Shown here in pieces: positions 55,728-64,000 of a stretch of DNA of 64,000 bases. The number at the start of each line of letters is the position of its first letter. The first letter of the stretch is position 1. The notes below the pieces were generated by a model that worked only from the letters and a program-made list of their open reading frames with translations, was not told where the DNA came from and did no database searches. This stretch comes from an uncultured Saprospiraceae bacterium (GTDB lineage Bacteria > Bacteroidota > Bacteroidia > Chitinophagales > Saprospiraceae), in contig CALGAW010000039.1 in assembly GCA_937959115.1 (NCBI GenBank), positions 62,001 through 126,000 of the forward strand, written 5' to 3'. The position numbers and the translations under genes were made by a program.

Positions 55728-58700
55728 ATGAAAAACCTTCTACCATTTGCCCTCTTCGTACTCACACTGTTACTGGGAAGTAACAAGATGTTTGCGCAAT
55801 GCCCTGGCACACCTCCCTTGTCCTTTACATTTGAGTCTACAGAGTCGAGATGTGAGTCCAATGGAACCATTACCCTTCATATTGTTGGAGGAACTCCCTT
55901 CACAGATCTTGGGGGCAATCCCATCTATAATAATACAATCATTGCGCCCATCGTTTTACCGATTGGAGGCCAAGCAGATTCTGTATTTGCAGCACTAGCA
56001 GCAGACACATACACAGTTGAGGTGTTAGATGCGAATGGGTGTTCTGCAACTGCAGACATCACTGTTCCTGGCACACACATGCAACTGGAATTAGAAATAG
56101 AGTTTGAAGATGCTAAATGCGATGGAACTTTTGGTGGATCGATTTGTGGAACGCCAGCTGAAGGGCGTCCTTTTCCTCCTGGATACTATGAGTACCAACT
56201 ATTTGATGCCAGTACAGTACCGGCAACACCGATTACTGCTAGAGGGTTGGATAGTTGTTTTCTTGATCTGGCAGCAGGATCTTATGAAATTGTAGCGTAT
56301 GACAGTTGTGGCAATTTTCAAACTCGAAGTGTCATTATTAGCACTAAACAATATTCTTCTTTCCAGATTTCTGGTGGGCTTTTTTATCAAAATTGTACTG
56401 AGGCATGTTTTCGATTCGCCGCTTGGGAAGTAACTGGTGGTTTTCTACCTGAATACCCAGTTGATTGGGTAGTTTCTGCTTCAGATGATCCAGATATTTT
56501 AGGTTTATCAGGAGCTCTATCATCAAGATCAGAGTTTGATACACTATGTGTTTCTCCGATGTATCAGTCAGGCACCTATGAAATAACCTTTACTGATCTT
56601 TGTGGTCAAGTTATAACTAGAACTAATTCTATGGAAATTCGAAGCCCAATTATTGCACCGGGTTTTAGTTGTCAAGATGGAAATACAGCTTCGATTCGGC
56701 TGAACAATTATCCCTACTGTGCTAGTGGATCGATGACCTTTGAGTCAACACAAGTTCCTGCAGGATCTGCTCCTCTCCCACCACAGAATTCTCCTGTTTT
56801 CACTAATCTTGATGTTGGTTTCTACTGTTTTCTTATTACAGAATGTTGTGGATTTACGACTAACCGTTGTGTTACGATTACCGATTCACCTCCATTAATT
56901 AGGCTATTTACGAATGATGAATATGCTTGTAAACTAGGAAACGTTTCATTTGCCATTCCCAATAGCACAACTTTTGAATATATAATTACAAGTGCACCGG
57001 CTGGATATCCAATTCCACTACCAGATACGATTTCAAGTTTTGCGCTTGTGGAAGGACCTCCAGGAACTTATTGTATTACTATGGAGGATGCTTGTCGTAG
57101 TGTTGATTCTTGTTTTGTGTTTACAGATCCTTTAACTGCTGATTATGAAGCCGTCGTGACTGAAGCATGTGTCACAGGAAATTCTATTGAAATTAATTTT
57201 AATCAAACTGGTGGTAAAAACCTTGGTATAGAAGTTGATTTTTATCAAATTGCTCCGATTAACACCGTTATTCAAGAAAACCAGCAGAATTTATCTTGGT
57301 TTAACTTGTCGGCTGGAACATACTTGGTTGAATTAGAAAATACAAGAGGGAATGATTGTCCTTTTATAACCGACACAATTGTGATTGCAGAATACATTCA
57401 ACCCACAATTACAGGAACTTGGGGCATCGAATGTGACAATGGAGTAGGTCTTATATCCGTAGAAGGATCCAATGGAACTCCTCCTTACACCTACGAGTTA
57501 TTCCAGGGACCAGTGACAAGACCACTACAATCTACTCCTGACTTCCCAGGATTGCCACTCGGAACATACGACATCAGAATGTATGACGATTGTGGAAACT
57601 CTGAAATCACAACTCAAGCAATAGAGCCCTTCATGCCTGTAATTAAAGGGTATGGCGGGGTAGCTTGCTTAGGAGACTCAGTCACTATTTTTGTTGACTA
57701 CCTAAAACTGGCCACATACGCTTGGAGTGGGCCAAATGGAAATATTTCTGATACAACTATCCTTACCATACCAAACATAACACTTGCAGACGCAGGAACT
57801 TATACCATCGATATTGATGTAGCAAATCCAGATCAAACATCTTGCATTGCCCAAACATTAACTGTGGAAATCGTTGTAGCAAATTGTACTTGTGAAATTG
57901 ACACTATTCTAGCGACGGATGTCTCTTGCTTTGGCGATTCTACAGGAACAGCAACCGTTTCTATTACAAGCGGTATTTCTCCCTACACATTCGAATGGAG
58001 TAATGGAGATTCCACACAAATGGCTACTGGCCTTATGGCGGGGACCTACACCGTTACGGTAACCGATGCAGCAAATTGTATAACAACTTCCTCTGTACTC
58101 TTAGAAGAATCAGACTCTTTATATGTTTCTTTGGAACGTGCAAATACAACTTGTAATGGGGATGCTGATGGTTCAATTTTCGTTAATGCCTTGGGTGGAG
58201 ATCAGTCATGCAATGCAGTTTCATTTATTTGGAATACAGGAGCAACGACTCAATTAATCAATAATTTAACACCTGGAATTTACTCTGTTACAGCGACAGA
58301 TTGTAACGGATGCGTAGCAACTGGTTCTAGAGAAGTTGGCGAGCCCGACCCTCTTACAGTTTCAATGACAGGAGGTGATCCCGTATCTTGTTTCGGTGAA
58401 AGTAATGGTAGCATTTCTGTAACCGTGTCTGGAGGAAATCCAATAACGCCTTCTTGTAGCACCTATTCCTACTTATGGAGCAATGGAGCAACAACGCCTT
58501 CTATCTCAGGATTAACAGCAAGTGCTTATACCATTACCGTAACAGATTGCAAGGGATGCGCAGTCACAGCAAGCTACGCAATAGCACAACCTGCTGAATT
58601 GTCTTGTTCAGTTACAGGTACAAACATTCCTTGTAATGGGGATTCCAACGGTACAGCTTCAGCAATGGTCGTCGGTGGAACTAACCCCTATAGTTACTTA

Positions 58701-61700
58701 TGGAGTGATGGAAGTATGACGCAGTCGATCTCTGGCCTAGCACCAGGAACCTACAATGCAACAGTAACAGATGACGCTGGTTGCACAACCACCTGTGAAG
58801 TAGAAATTACAGAACCTACCGCTCTATTTTCTTCTGGTGAGGAAACGAATATCCTGTGCGCAGGTGATACAACTGGCAATATCGACTTAACTGTTACAGG
58901 TGGTGTCGTGGATTGTCCTACTTTCGCAAGTGAGTTATTTATATCAGAATACATCGAAGGATCAAGCTTCAATAAATGTATTGAAATTTTTAATGGAACT
59001 GGAGCTCCAGTATCTATGTCAGATTATGAGCTAAGGGTTCATGCCAATGGGAATGCCAATGGAAATGCGTTATCATTACCTGCAGTAACGGTTATGCATA
59101 ATGATGTTTTTGTGATTTGCCATACAAGTGCTGATGCTGCTTTTACCGCAGAAGCAGATGTATTAAATGGAAGCTTAAACTTTAATGGTGATGATGCTGT
59201 TCGGTTAAACAATATTTCAGGAACTTCTACAATCGTTGATATTTTTGGAAATCTTGGTTGTGACCCTGGCAGCTCATGGTCAGCAGGTTCTTTATCAACA
59301 AGAGATCGAACACTGGTTAGGAATTCAAACGTTACTACTGGTATTAACGTAGACAGTCCTATGTCATGTCCATTTGCTACATTAGCAACAGAGTGGACAG
59401 GATTACCTTCAGATAATGCTTCAAATTTGGGGATGCACTCTTTTGGAAATGCTCCAGGAGCGCCTTCCTATGATTATTTATGGAGCACGGGTGAAACAAC
59501 AGAAGATCTATCAGGCTTGAATGCAGGTGTGTATACCGTTACGGTTTCTGACTGTAATGGATGTACAATCATTGATTCATTTGTCATTACAGCACCAGAT
59601 TCAATAAACATTAGTGCTGATAGTATTGAAGATGTTTCTTGTTTTAGTGAAGCGGATGGTTCAATCAGCATTGCCGTTACTGGCGGTTCTATATCTATGA
59701 CCTGCACTGACTATACCTATACGTGGAGCAATGGAGCAACAACCGCTACAAATACTGGCTTAGTTGCAGGAGAATACGAAGTAACTGTTTCTGATTGTAA
59801 CGGTTGTATTGCAACAGCTTCATTTCCAATCCTAGAACCAGCAGCATTGTCCTGCTCAGTTTCAGGAGCGAATAGTACATGCAATGCAAGTTCAGACGGC
59901 TCAGCAACAGTTTCAGCGAGCGGAGGCTCTCTCCCTTATACTTACGAGTGGAGCAATGGTGCTACAACAGAGATGATCTCTGGTTTGTCAGCTGACACCT
60001 ACTCAATTACTGTTTCAGATGCAGCGGGATGTACCACAACATGTGAAATCATAGTTACTAATCCAACTGCATTAACACTCTCCTCAGAAACCACAGAGAT
60101 TCTGTGTTTCGGTGATAACAATGGTGCAATAGACCTTACGGTTTCTGGTGGAAATCCTGCAGACACAATTGCCTGCTCGCCGAATACGTTTATTTGGAGC
60201 AATGGTGAAACCACTGAAGATATTTCTGGTTTAACTGCAGGCACGTATACGGTAACAGTAAACGACTGTAATGGATGTTTTGCAGTTGATACGATTATGC
60301 TAGTCGAACCTGCCGCTTTGGTTCTAACTGATACAATCGAAAACATTACTTGCTCAGGTGAAATGGATGGCGTGATTACGCTAACAGTAACGGGAGGAAC
60401 CCTTCAAACAATGGGTTGTACAGATTACCTGTATGACTGGAATACAGGAGAAACAACAAAATCAATCACAGGGCTTGCTGCCGGCACCTACACCGTAACT
60501 GTTTCTGACTGCAACGGATGTTCTGAAACCCAAAGCATAATGGTCACTGAACCAGACGATTTGATTGCAACAACGTTTGGCGTGCTTCCTTCCTGTTTCG
60601 GTGGTTCTGATGGATCCTATGTCGCAGTGGCGAGTGGTGGAACACCTCCTTACAGCTACGTATGGTCAAATGGTGCAACGAGTGAAGTCAACTCTGGTTT
60701 AACCGCTGGAAATTATTCTGTTACCATTACAGATTCTCTGTTGTGTACTTTAATAGATAATTTCATGTTGCTTCAACCAGATCTATTTGAAGTTTCTTTA
60801 TCTGGAGTGGACTTGAGTTGTAATGGGGACCTTGACGGAATGATTACTTCAACTGTTTCTGGCGGCATTCAATCACATACGACTTGCCCAGGCGTTCAAT
60901 ACCTCTGGAATAATGGTGCAACGAGTGCAGACATTACAGGATTATCATCAGGTACTTATATTCTAACAGCGACAGACTGTAATGGCTGTGTCGCTATTGA
61001 TTCTCTTACAATTGCAGAACCATCCGAGTTAACGTGCACTATTGAAGGAGAAGATGTTGGATGCTACAATGCAGATGATGGGTCTGCAGTGGTCACTGTA
61101 AGTGGTGGAACAATGCCTTATAGCTATAACTGGAGTAACGGGATGATGTCGAATACAATTACGAACTTATCCGCTGGAAGCTATACGGTCACAGTTACTG
61201 ACAATGTTGGTTGTTCAACTACTTGCTCGGTCTCTATTGGAGAACCTGATCAATTAAATAGCACAGTAAGTATTACAAATGTAAGTTGTTCTTCAATGTC
61301 TGATGGGCAATCTACTGTTACAGGTGTTGGAGGAACTCCTGGGTACACGTATCTTTGGAATACAACTCCACCATCTTCTACAGCACTAGCAACTGGCCTT
61401 TCTGTTGGGACATACACCGTATCAATTACGGATATGAATGGTTGTTCAGACATTACAAATGTAGTCATAGATCAACTAGATTGTGATCCTTGTCAACAAG
61501 TAATCCTTGAAGATTTAGACATCTGTGATGAAATAGTCGCAAACCCTTCAAGCGGACTGGATACGTTGGATTGCGACCTTGATGGTGTGATCAACATTAC
61601 TGAATGCATGGACAATACGGATCCAACAGATCCATGTGATTTTGAGGATACGAGCATTACGCTACCTGTCACTGCTGATCAGTCGGATTGCGAGAATTTA

Positions 61701-62135
61701 TGCCCAGATTTAACTCCAATTATCACAATTCTTCCAGGGAATATCTCAGGGATTTCAGCTGTTGGTCTAGCCATCCAGATTACTGAACTTAGAAATGTAG
61801 ATACGGATGGTTCTGATATTATTGTACGTGTACCTTCTGATCCAAGAATGGTCTTTACCTGGGATCCACTGTTAACCTTTGTCGCGTTTACTCCTGTAGA
61901 CAACTCAGATTGGACTTATTTAGGAGATAATGGTCTCTTTCATTCATTTGAATTTTCAGGAAATACAATGATTATTAATGGAGGTACGACAAGTGCATTT
62001 GGAATGGAAGCTACTTATGACCCACAAAGCACTGATGGTCAGACGACAATTACTGCTACAATAGTTCCATTTAGTGGTGGTGAATGCAACATTACAAATA
62101 ATACAGATGCAGAAAGACTTGTTTACTTTAACTAG
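55728..62135 (+). CDS. Giant SprB-repeat surface protein with inserted lamin-tail domain
   Basis: The 2135-residue protein has a signal peptide (cleavage near NKMFAQCP). Residues about 25-720 are Cys-containing beta-rich domains with gene-internal similarity (GTYEITFTDLCGQ, GTYCITMEDACRS, GTYDIRMYDDCGN). About thirteen SprB-type repeats follow (about 724-1915). Each has a CFGDSTG/CNGDxDG start, a YxYxWSNG centre and a GTYTVTVTDxNGC end. A lamin-tail-like domain (about 1065-1235, ELFISEYIEGSSFNKCIEIFN) interrupts one repeat. A short Asp/Cys-rich spacer (DLDGVINITECMDNTDPTD) leads to the ~140-residue domain shared with the upstream hydrolase. SprB repeats are known from the mobile gliding adhesin of Flavobacterium; adhesion or motility is likely. 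Confidence 0.88.
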   Translation: MKNLLPFALFVLTLLLGSNKMFAQCPGTPPLSFTFESTESRCESNGTITLHIVGGTPFTDLGGNPIYNNTIIAPIVLPIGGQADSVFAALAADTYTVEVLDANGCSATADITVPGTHMQLELEIEFEDAKCDGTFGGSICGTPAEGRPFPPGYYEYQLFDASTVPATPITARGLDSCFLDLAAGSYEIVAYDSCGNFQTRSVIISTKQYSSFQISGGLFYQNCTEACFRFAAWEVTGGFLPEYPVDWVVSASDDPDILGLSGALSSRSEFDTLCVSPMYQSGTYEITFTDLCGQVITRTNSMEIRSPIIAPGFSCQDGNTASIRLNNYPYCASGSMTFESTQVPAGSAPLPPQNSPVFTNLDVGFYCFLITECCGFTTNRCVTITDSPPLIRLFTNDEYACKLGNVSFAIPNSTTFEYIITSAPAGYPIPLPDTISSFALVEGPPGTYCITMEDACRSVDSCFVFTDPLTADYEAVVTEACVTGNSIEINFNQTGGKNLGIEVDFYQIAPINTVIQENQQNLSWFNLSAGTYLVELENTRGNDCPFITDTIVIAEYIQPTITGTWGIECDNGVGLISVEGSNGTPPYTYELFQGPVTRPLQSTPDFPGLPLGTYDIRMYDDCGNSEITTQAIEPFMPVIKGYGGVACLGDSVTIFVDYLKLATYAWSGPNGNISDTTILTIPNITLADAGTYTIDIDVANPDQTSCIAQTLTVEIVVANCTCEIDTILATDVSCFGDSTGTATVSITSGISPYTFEWSNGDSTQMATGLMAGTYTVTVTDAANCITTSSVLLEESDSLYVSLERANTTCNGDADGSIFVNALGGDQSCNAVSFIWNTGATTQLINNLTPGIYSVTATDCNGCVATGSREVGEPDPLTVSMTGGDPVSCFGESNGSISVTVSGGNPITPSCSTYSYLWSNGATTPSISGLTASAYTITVTDCKGCAVTASYAIAQPAELSCSVTGTNIPCNGDSNGTASAMVVGGTNPYSYLWSDGSMTQSISGLAPGTYNATVTDDAGCTTTCEVEITEPTALFSSGEETNILCAGDTTGNIDLTVTGGVVDCPTFASELFISEYIEGSSFNKCIEIFNGTGAPVSMSDYELRVHANGNANGNALSLPAVTVMHNDVFVICHTSADAAFTAEADVLNGSLNFNGDDAVRLNNISGTSTIVDIFGNLGCDPGSSWSAGSLSTRDRTLVRNSNVTTGINVDSPMSCPFATLATEWTGLPSDNASNLGMHSFGNAPGAPSYDYLWSTGETTEDLSGLNAGVYTVTVSDCNGCTIIDSFVITAPDSINISADSIEDVSCFSEADGSISIAVTGGSISMTCTDYTYTWSNGATTATNTGLVAGEYEVTVSDCNGCIATASFPILEPAALSCSVSGANSTCNASSDGSATVSASGGSLPYTYEWSNGATTEMISGLSADTYSITVSDAAGCTTTCEIIVTNPTALTLSSETTEILCFGDNNGAIDLTVSGGNPADTIACSPNTFIWSNGETTEDISGLTAGTYTVTVNDCNGCFAVDTIMLVEPAALVLTDTIENITCSGEMDGVITLTVTGGTLQTMGCTDYLYDWNTGETTKSITGLAAGTYTVTVSDCNGCSETQSIMVTEPDDLIATTFGVLPSCFGGSDGSYVAVASGGTPPYSYVWSNGATSEVNSGLTAGNYSVTITDSLLCTLIDNFMLLQPDLFEVSLSGVDLSCNGDLDGMITSTVSGGIQSHTTCPGVQYLWNNGATSADITGLSSGTYILTATDCNGCVAIDSLTIAEPSELTCTIEGEDVGCYNADDGSAVVTVSGGTMPYSYNWSNGMMSNTITNLSAGSYTVTVTDNVGCSTTCSVSIGEPDQLNSTVSITNVSCSSMSDGQSTVTGVGGTPGYTYLWNTTPPSSTALATGLSVGTYTVSITDMNGCSDITNVVIDQLDCDPCQQVILEDLDICDEIVANPSSGLDTLDCDLDGVINITECMDNTDPTDPCDFEDTSITLPVTADQSDCENLCPDLTPIITILPGNISGISAVGLAIQITELRNVDTDGSDIIVRVPSDPRMVFTWDPLLTFVAFTPVDNSDWTYLGDNGLFHSFEFSGNTMIINGGTTSAFGMEATYDPQSTDGQTTITATIVPFSGGECNITNNTDAERLVYFN
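57900..61480 (+). repeat. SprB repeat array (about 13 units)
   Basis: Units of roughly 75-100 residues recur in tandem, each beginning C(F/N)G(D/E)xxG and ending near TVSDCNGC. Nucleotide similarity is high around the WSNGATT and GTYTVTV codons, so recombination could change repeat number. The fifth unit is split by the lamin-tail insertion. Confidence 0.85.
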
Positions 62136-62178
62136 GAGCAAATCAAAGTATTAGACGCTAAATATTTGTAAAATTTAT

Positions 62179-62212
62179 CATGAGGGCAAGCACGAAAGTG
62201 TTTGCCCTCATG
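62179..62212. terminator. Strong GAAA-tetraloop hairpin between convergent genes
   Basis: A 15-bp near-perfect stem (CATGAGGGCAAGCAC with GTGTTTGCCCTCATG, one G-U) is closed by a GAAA tetraloop. It lies 44 bp after the adhesin stop and 122 bp before the end of the converging permease gene. No U-tract follows, but stem strength and position favour a bidirectional terminator. Confidence 0.6.
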
Positions 62213-62333
62213 TAATATTAACATCACACTAGAGGTAAGTTGGAATGACAAGGCTATAGAACCGCAAGGGAAGCGAGCACAACAGAGAGCAGACCGTTGA
62301 ATGGGAAAGTCAGAAACGTGAATTGCCAATAAA

Positions 62334-63830
62334 TTAGCGCTCACTTACCACACTCACCTTCTTCGCAAGACTAACAGGGACTGTGATCACCTGATCCTCG
62401 TCCTCCATTTGTATTACAATGGTATGATCGGTTGCAGAGAGCACCTCAAATGCATCATCTGGGCCAATGCCCAATCGCCACAACCGAGTCACTAGATATT
62501 CGTTGATTTGTACCCCATCGATTTTTGCTTTCTGACGAGCCATCATACCACTCAAAGAGTGAACTGGCTCATTCCGCTTTTGTGGAATTGGTGAGCCGTG
62601 TGGATCAGCAACTGGGTAATCAAGATCCGCCTCCATCTCATCCAATAAGTCTTCAGTCAGTATATGCTCATACTTCTCTGCTTCTTCGTGTATCTGCTCT
62701 TCTGTGAGTCCTAGATTCTTTACTAAAAAGGTTTCCCACAACCGATGCGCACGCACCAACTTAGTCGCCTCTTCCACTCCAGACTTAGTAATGTTTAAAC
62801 TAGAACCTGAAAGGCTTAAAAAGCCCAGTCCCTTTAGTGTGTTTACGTGTCGCTTCACACCAGCCTTGTCAAACCCTAATCGGTTGATCAAATTGTCCAT
62901 TGTCAGTTGACTGCGTTCATCTAGTTTCAACGCTTGCTTAAGGGTATCTTCCAATTGGATTTTTAGTTGCGTCTTTCGTTTGTGAAGATAGCGGAACAAC
63001 AGTCCTTTTTGTGGTGCAAAGAATACTGCAATCAAGTAAAATAGGGTTGCCATTAATACCATTGCTGGTCCTGGAGTTGTATTAAAATAAACAGCTACAA
63101 CCAATCCTGTTACAGCAGACAAAATTCCCACAACTGCTGCAATCGCCAAAACCCATTTCAAACGAGTAGACAATAGCAAGGCCGTTGATGCTGGTGTAAT
63201 TAACATTGCCACCACCAATATAACCCCAACCGCTTGAAGAGAAGCCACCACTGCGAAGGACAATAATAACATCAGAAAGTAGTGCACTGCATTGACTGAT
63301 ATGCCCATCGTTGCAGCAATTACAGGCTGAAACGTTGTTGCAAATAGAAATCGATAAAAGAAGACAACACTAAGCAATACAAAAGCTGTGATAAAGGCAG
63401 TCAAATATAAGTCCGCATTCGATAAACCAAGGACATTACCAAATAGAAAGTGATCAAGATCGAGGTGCGCTCCTTCACGACTTACCTTGGAAATTGCCAT
63501 AACCCCAATAGAAAACATTGCGGTGAAGACAATACCGATTGCCGCGTCATTCTTTGTTTTTACGTTTTGCTGTATCCACGTCATTACTACAGCCGATAAC
63601 AAACCAGCAGCTACTGCTCCTAGGAAAATACCGAGTGCGCTAATACCTGCTATGATAAATCCAACCACTACACCTGGCAAAACCGCATGAGATAAGGCAT
63701 CTCCAATGAGTGACATGTTACGCAATACAATAAAACAACCTAGCACACCGCACATGGTGCCGACTAGGATAGATGCGATCAAAGCGCGCTGGCCTAGTGC
63801 TAGACTGAAAAATTCGAGTATTCCTTCCAT
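62334..63830 (-). CDS. Metal ABC transporter permease fused to a DtxR-type regulator domain
   Basis: The 498-residue protein has an ABC-3 family permease (residues 1-~275, eight or so helices). Examples are MCGVLGCFIVLRNMSLIGDALSHAVLPGVV and GVILVVAMLITPASTALLL, as in MntB/ZnuB/TroC. A cytoplasmic part follows: a winged helix (MDNLINRLGFDKAGVKRHVNTL), a DtxR dimerisation/metal-binding segment (RAHRLWETFLVKNLGL, EEAEKYEHILTEDLLDEMEADLDYPVADPHGSPIP) and a FeoA/SH3-like end. It imports Mn, Zn or Fe. The regulator domain may sense cytoplasmic metal and gate transport, or bind DNA at the membrane. Such fusions occur in Bacteroidota. It is 3 bp from the ATPase gene. Confidence 0.92.
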   Translation of the reverse strand: MEGILEFFSLALGQRALIASILVGTMCGVLGCFIVLRNMSLIGDALSHAVLPGVVVGFIIAGISALGIFLGAVAAGLLSAVVMTWIQQNVKTKNDAAIGIVFTAMFSIGVMAISKVSREGAHLDLDHFLFGNVLGLSNADLYLTAFITAFVLLSVVFFYRFLFATTFQPVIAATMGISVNAVHYFLMLLLSFAVVASLQAVGVILVVAMLITPASTALLLSTRLKWVLAIAAVVGILSAVTGLVVAVYFNTTPGPAMVLMATLFYLIAVFFAPQKGLLFRYLHKRKTQLKIQLEDTLKQALKLDERSQLTMDNLINRLGFDKAGVKRHVNTLKGLGFLSLSGSSLNITKSGVEEATKLVRAHRLWETFLVKNLGLTEEQIHEEAEKYEHILTEDLLDEMEADLDYPVADPHGSPIPQKRNEPVHSLSGMMARQKAKIDGVQINEYLVTRLWRLGIGPDDAFEVLSATDHTIVIQMEDEDQVITVPVSLAKKVSVVSER

Positions 63831-63833
63831 AAT

Positions 63834-64000
63834 TTATTTTTTCATTGCTGCCGTTTTATGCAGCATCGTCAATTGACCACCATAGGTCTTCGCCAGATTT
63901 TCTTCGGTAAATGTAGACTCAGTATCTCCTACCACAATCAATCGTTGATTGAGCAGAATCACTTGATCAAAGTACGCTTTCACTTTAGACAAATCATGGT
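63834..64000 (-). CDS. Metal ABC transporter ATP-binding protein (3' end, cut by window edge)
   Basis: The last 55 codons of an ABC ATPase run into the window end. They read [18 protein letters not shown] (H-loop region, with the switch histidine), [20 protein letters not shown] and a final LTMLHK tail, ending at TAA 63834. This is the usual C-terminus of MntA/ZnuC/TroB-type ATPases. The stop lies 3 bp before the permease start, so the two form one operon; the rest of the gene and probably the metal-binding lipoprotein lie beyond the window. Confidence 0.9.
   Translation of the reverse strand, partial: HDLSKVKAYFDQVILLNQRLIVVGDTESTFTEENLAKTYGGQLTMLHKTAAMKK

Noticed and set aside
57900-61480. 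CRISPR array, because of regular repetition
   Set aside because: The repeats are coding (75-100 residue SprB units), diverged, and have no unique spacers of constant length.

Overview
The window is AT-rich, gene-dense DNA from a member of the Bacteroidota, most likely a marine or environmental gliding relative of the Saprospiria/Chitinophagia. The evidence is two C-terminal Por (type IX) secretion tails (19930, 20105), a giant SprB-repeat adhesin, CotH and lamin-tail modules, a DUF1800 protein, an OmpP1/FadL porin, many TPR and 'Cys + K/D/T-rich' lipoproteins, and weak ribosome binding sites with TAnnTTTG-like promoters. I saw no rRNA, tRNA, CRISPR array, intact insertion sequence or phage structural gene.

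Region by region. 0.2-6.9 kb: a polytopic membrane protein, a secreted G8/beta-helix protein, a membrane histidine kinase and a small lipoprotein. 7-17.2 kb: an apparent exopolysaccharide locus. A TolC-like outer membrane protein and an HlyD-like adaptor (+ strand) converge on a tightly packed eight-gene minus-strand operon. Its order is UDP-sugar dehydrogenase, TackOD1 zinc protein, processive GT2 synthase, H-NOX haem sensor, PAS histidine kinase, receiver, receiver-Hpt and LytTR regulator. The neighbouring genes overlap or lie at most 11 bp apart, so polymer synthesis and a nitric-oxide-type phosphorelay appear to be co-transcribed.

17.5-23.2 kb: secreted CotH/LTD protein, a beta-propeller-like secreted protein, glutaminase GlsA and an orphan FTP propeptide. 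23.3-35.5 kb: an accessory island. It is dominated by a 2943-residue protein that I read as a modular membrane-active toxin: low-complexity N-terminus, DUF4157 with an HExxH motif, about 900 residues of beta-rich repeats, LysM-like and SH3-like modules, hydrophobic helices, two annexin-type repeats, and a C-terminal GPGN...HDxAGY signature like the phospholipase A2-like fold. A lipoprotein gene overlaps its stop codon and is a candidate immunity gene. Upstream are decayed genes (an ABC transporter remnant, a stop-interrupted small secreted protein, a detached C-terminal module) and a REP-like palindrome.

35.5-51.3 kb: mostly housekeeping or conserved genes: TPR proteins, a methyltransferase, lipoproteins, a C4 zinc-ribbon coiled coil next to a Nif3 protein, a second UDP-sugar dehydrogenase, DUF1800, a YiaA/YiaB-like protein, an OmpP1/FadL porin, a low-complexity secreted protein and prolyl-tRNA synthetase. 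51.3-62.1 kb: secreted proteins, namely a PL6-like beta-helix lyase, a lipase-like hydrolase and the SprB adhesin. The last two share a C-terminal domain of about 140 residues. 62.3 kb to the end: a Mn/Zn/Fe ABC permease fused to a DtxR-type regulator, and the end of its ATPase gene.

All family assignments come from reading motifs by eye; no database search was possible.
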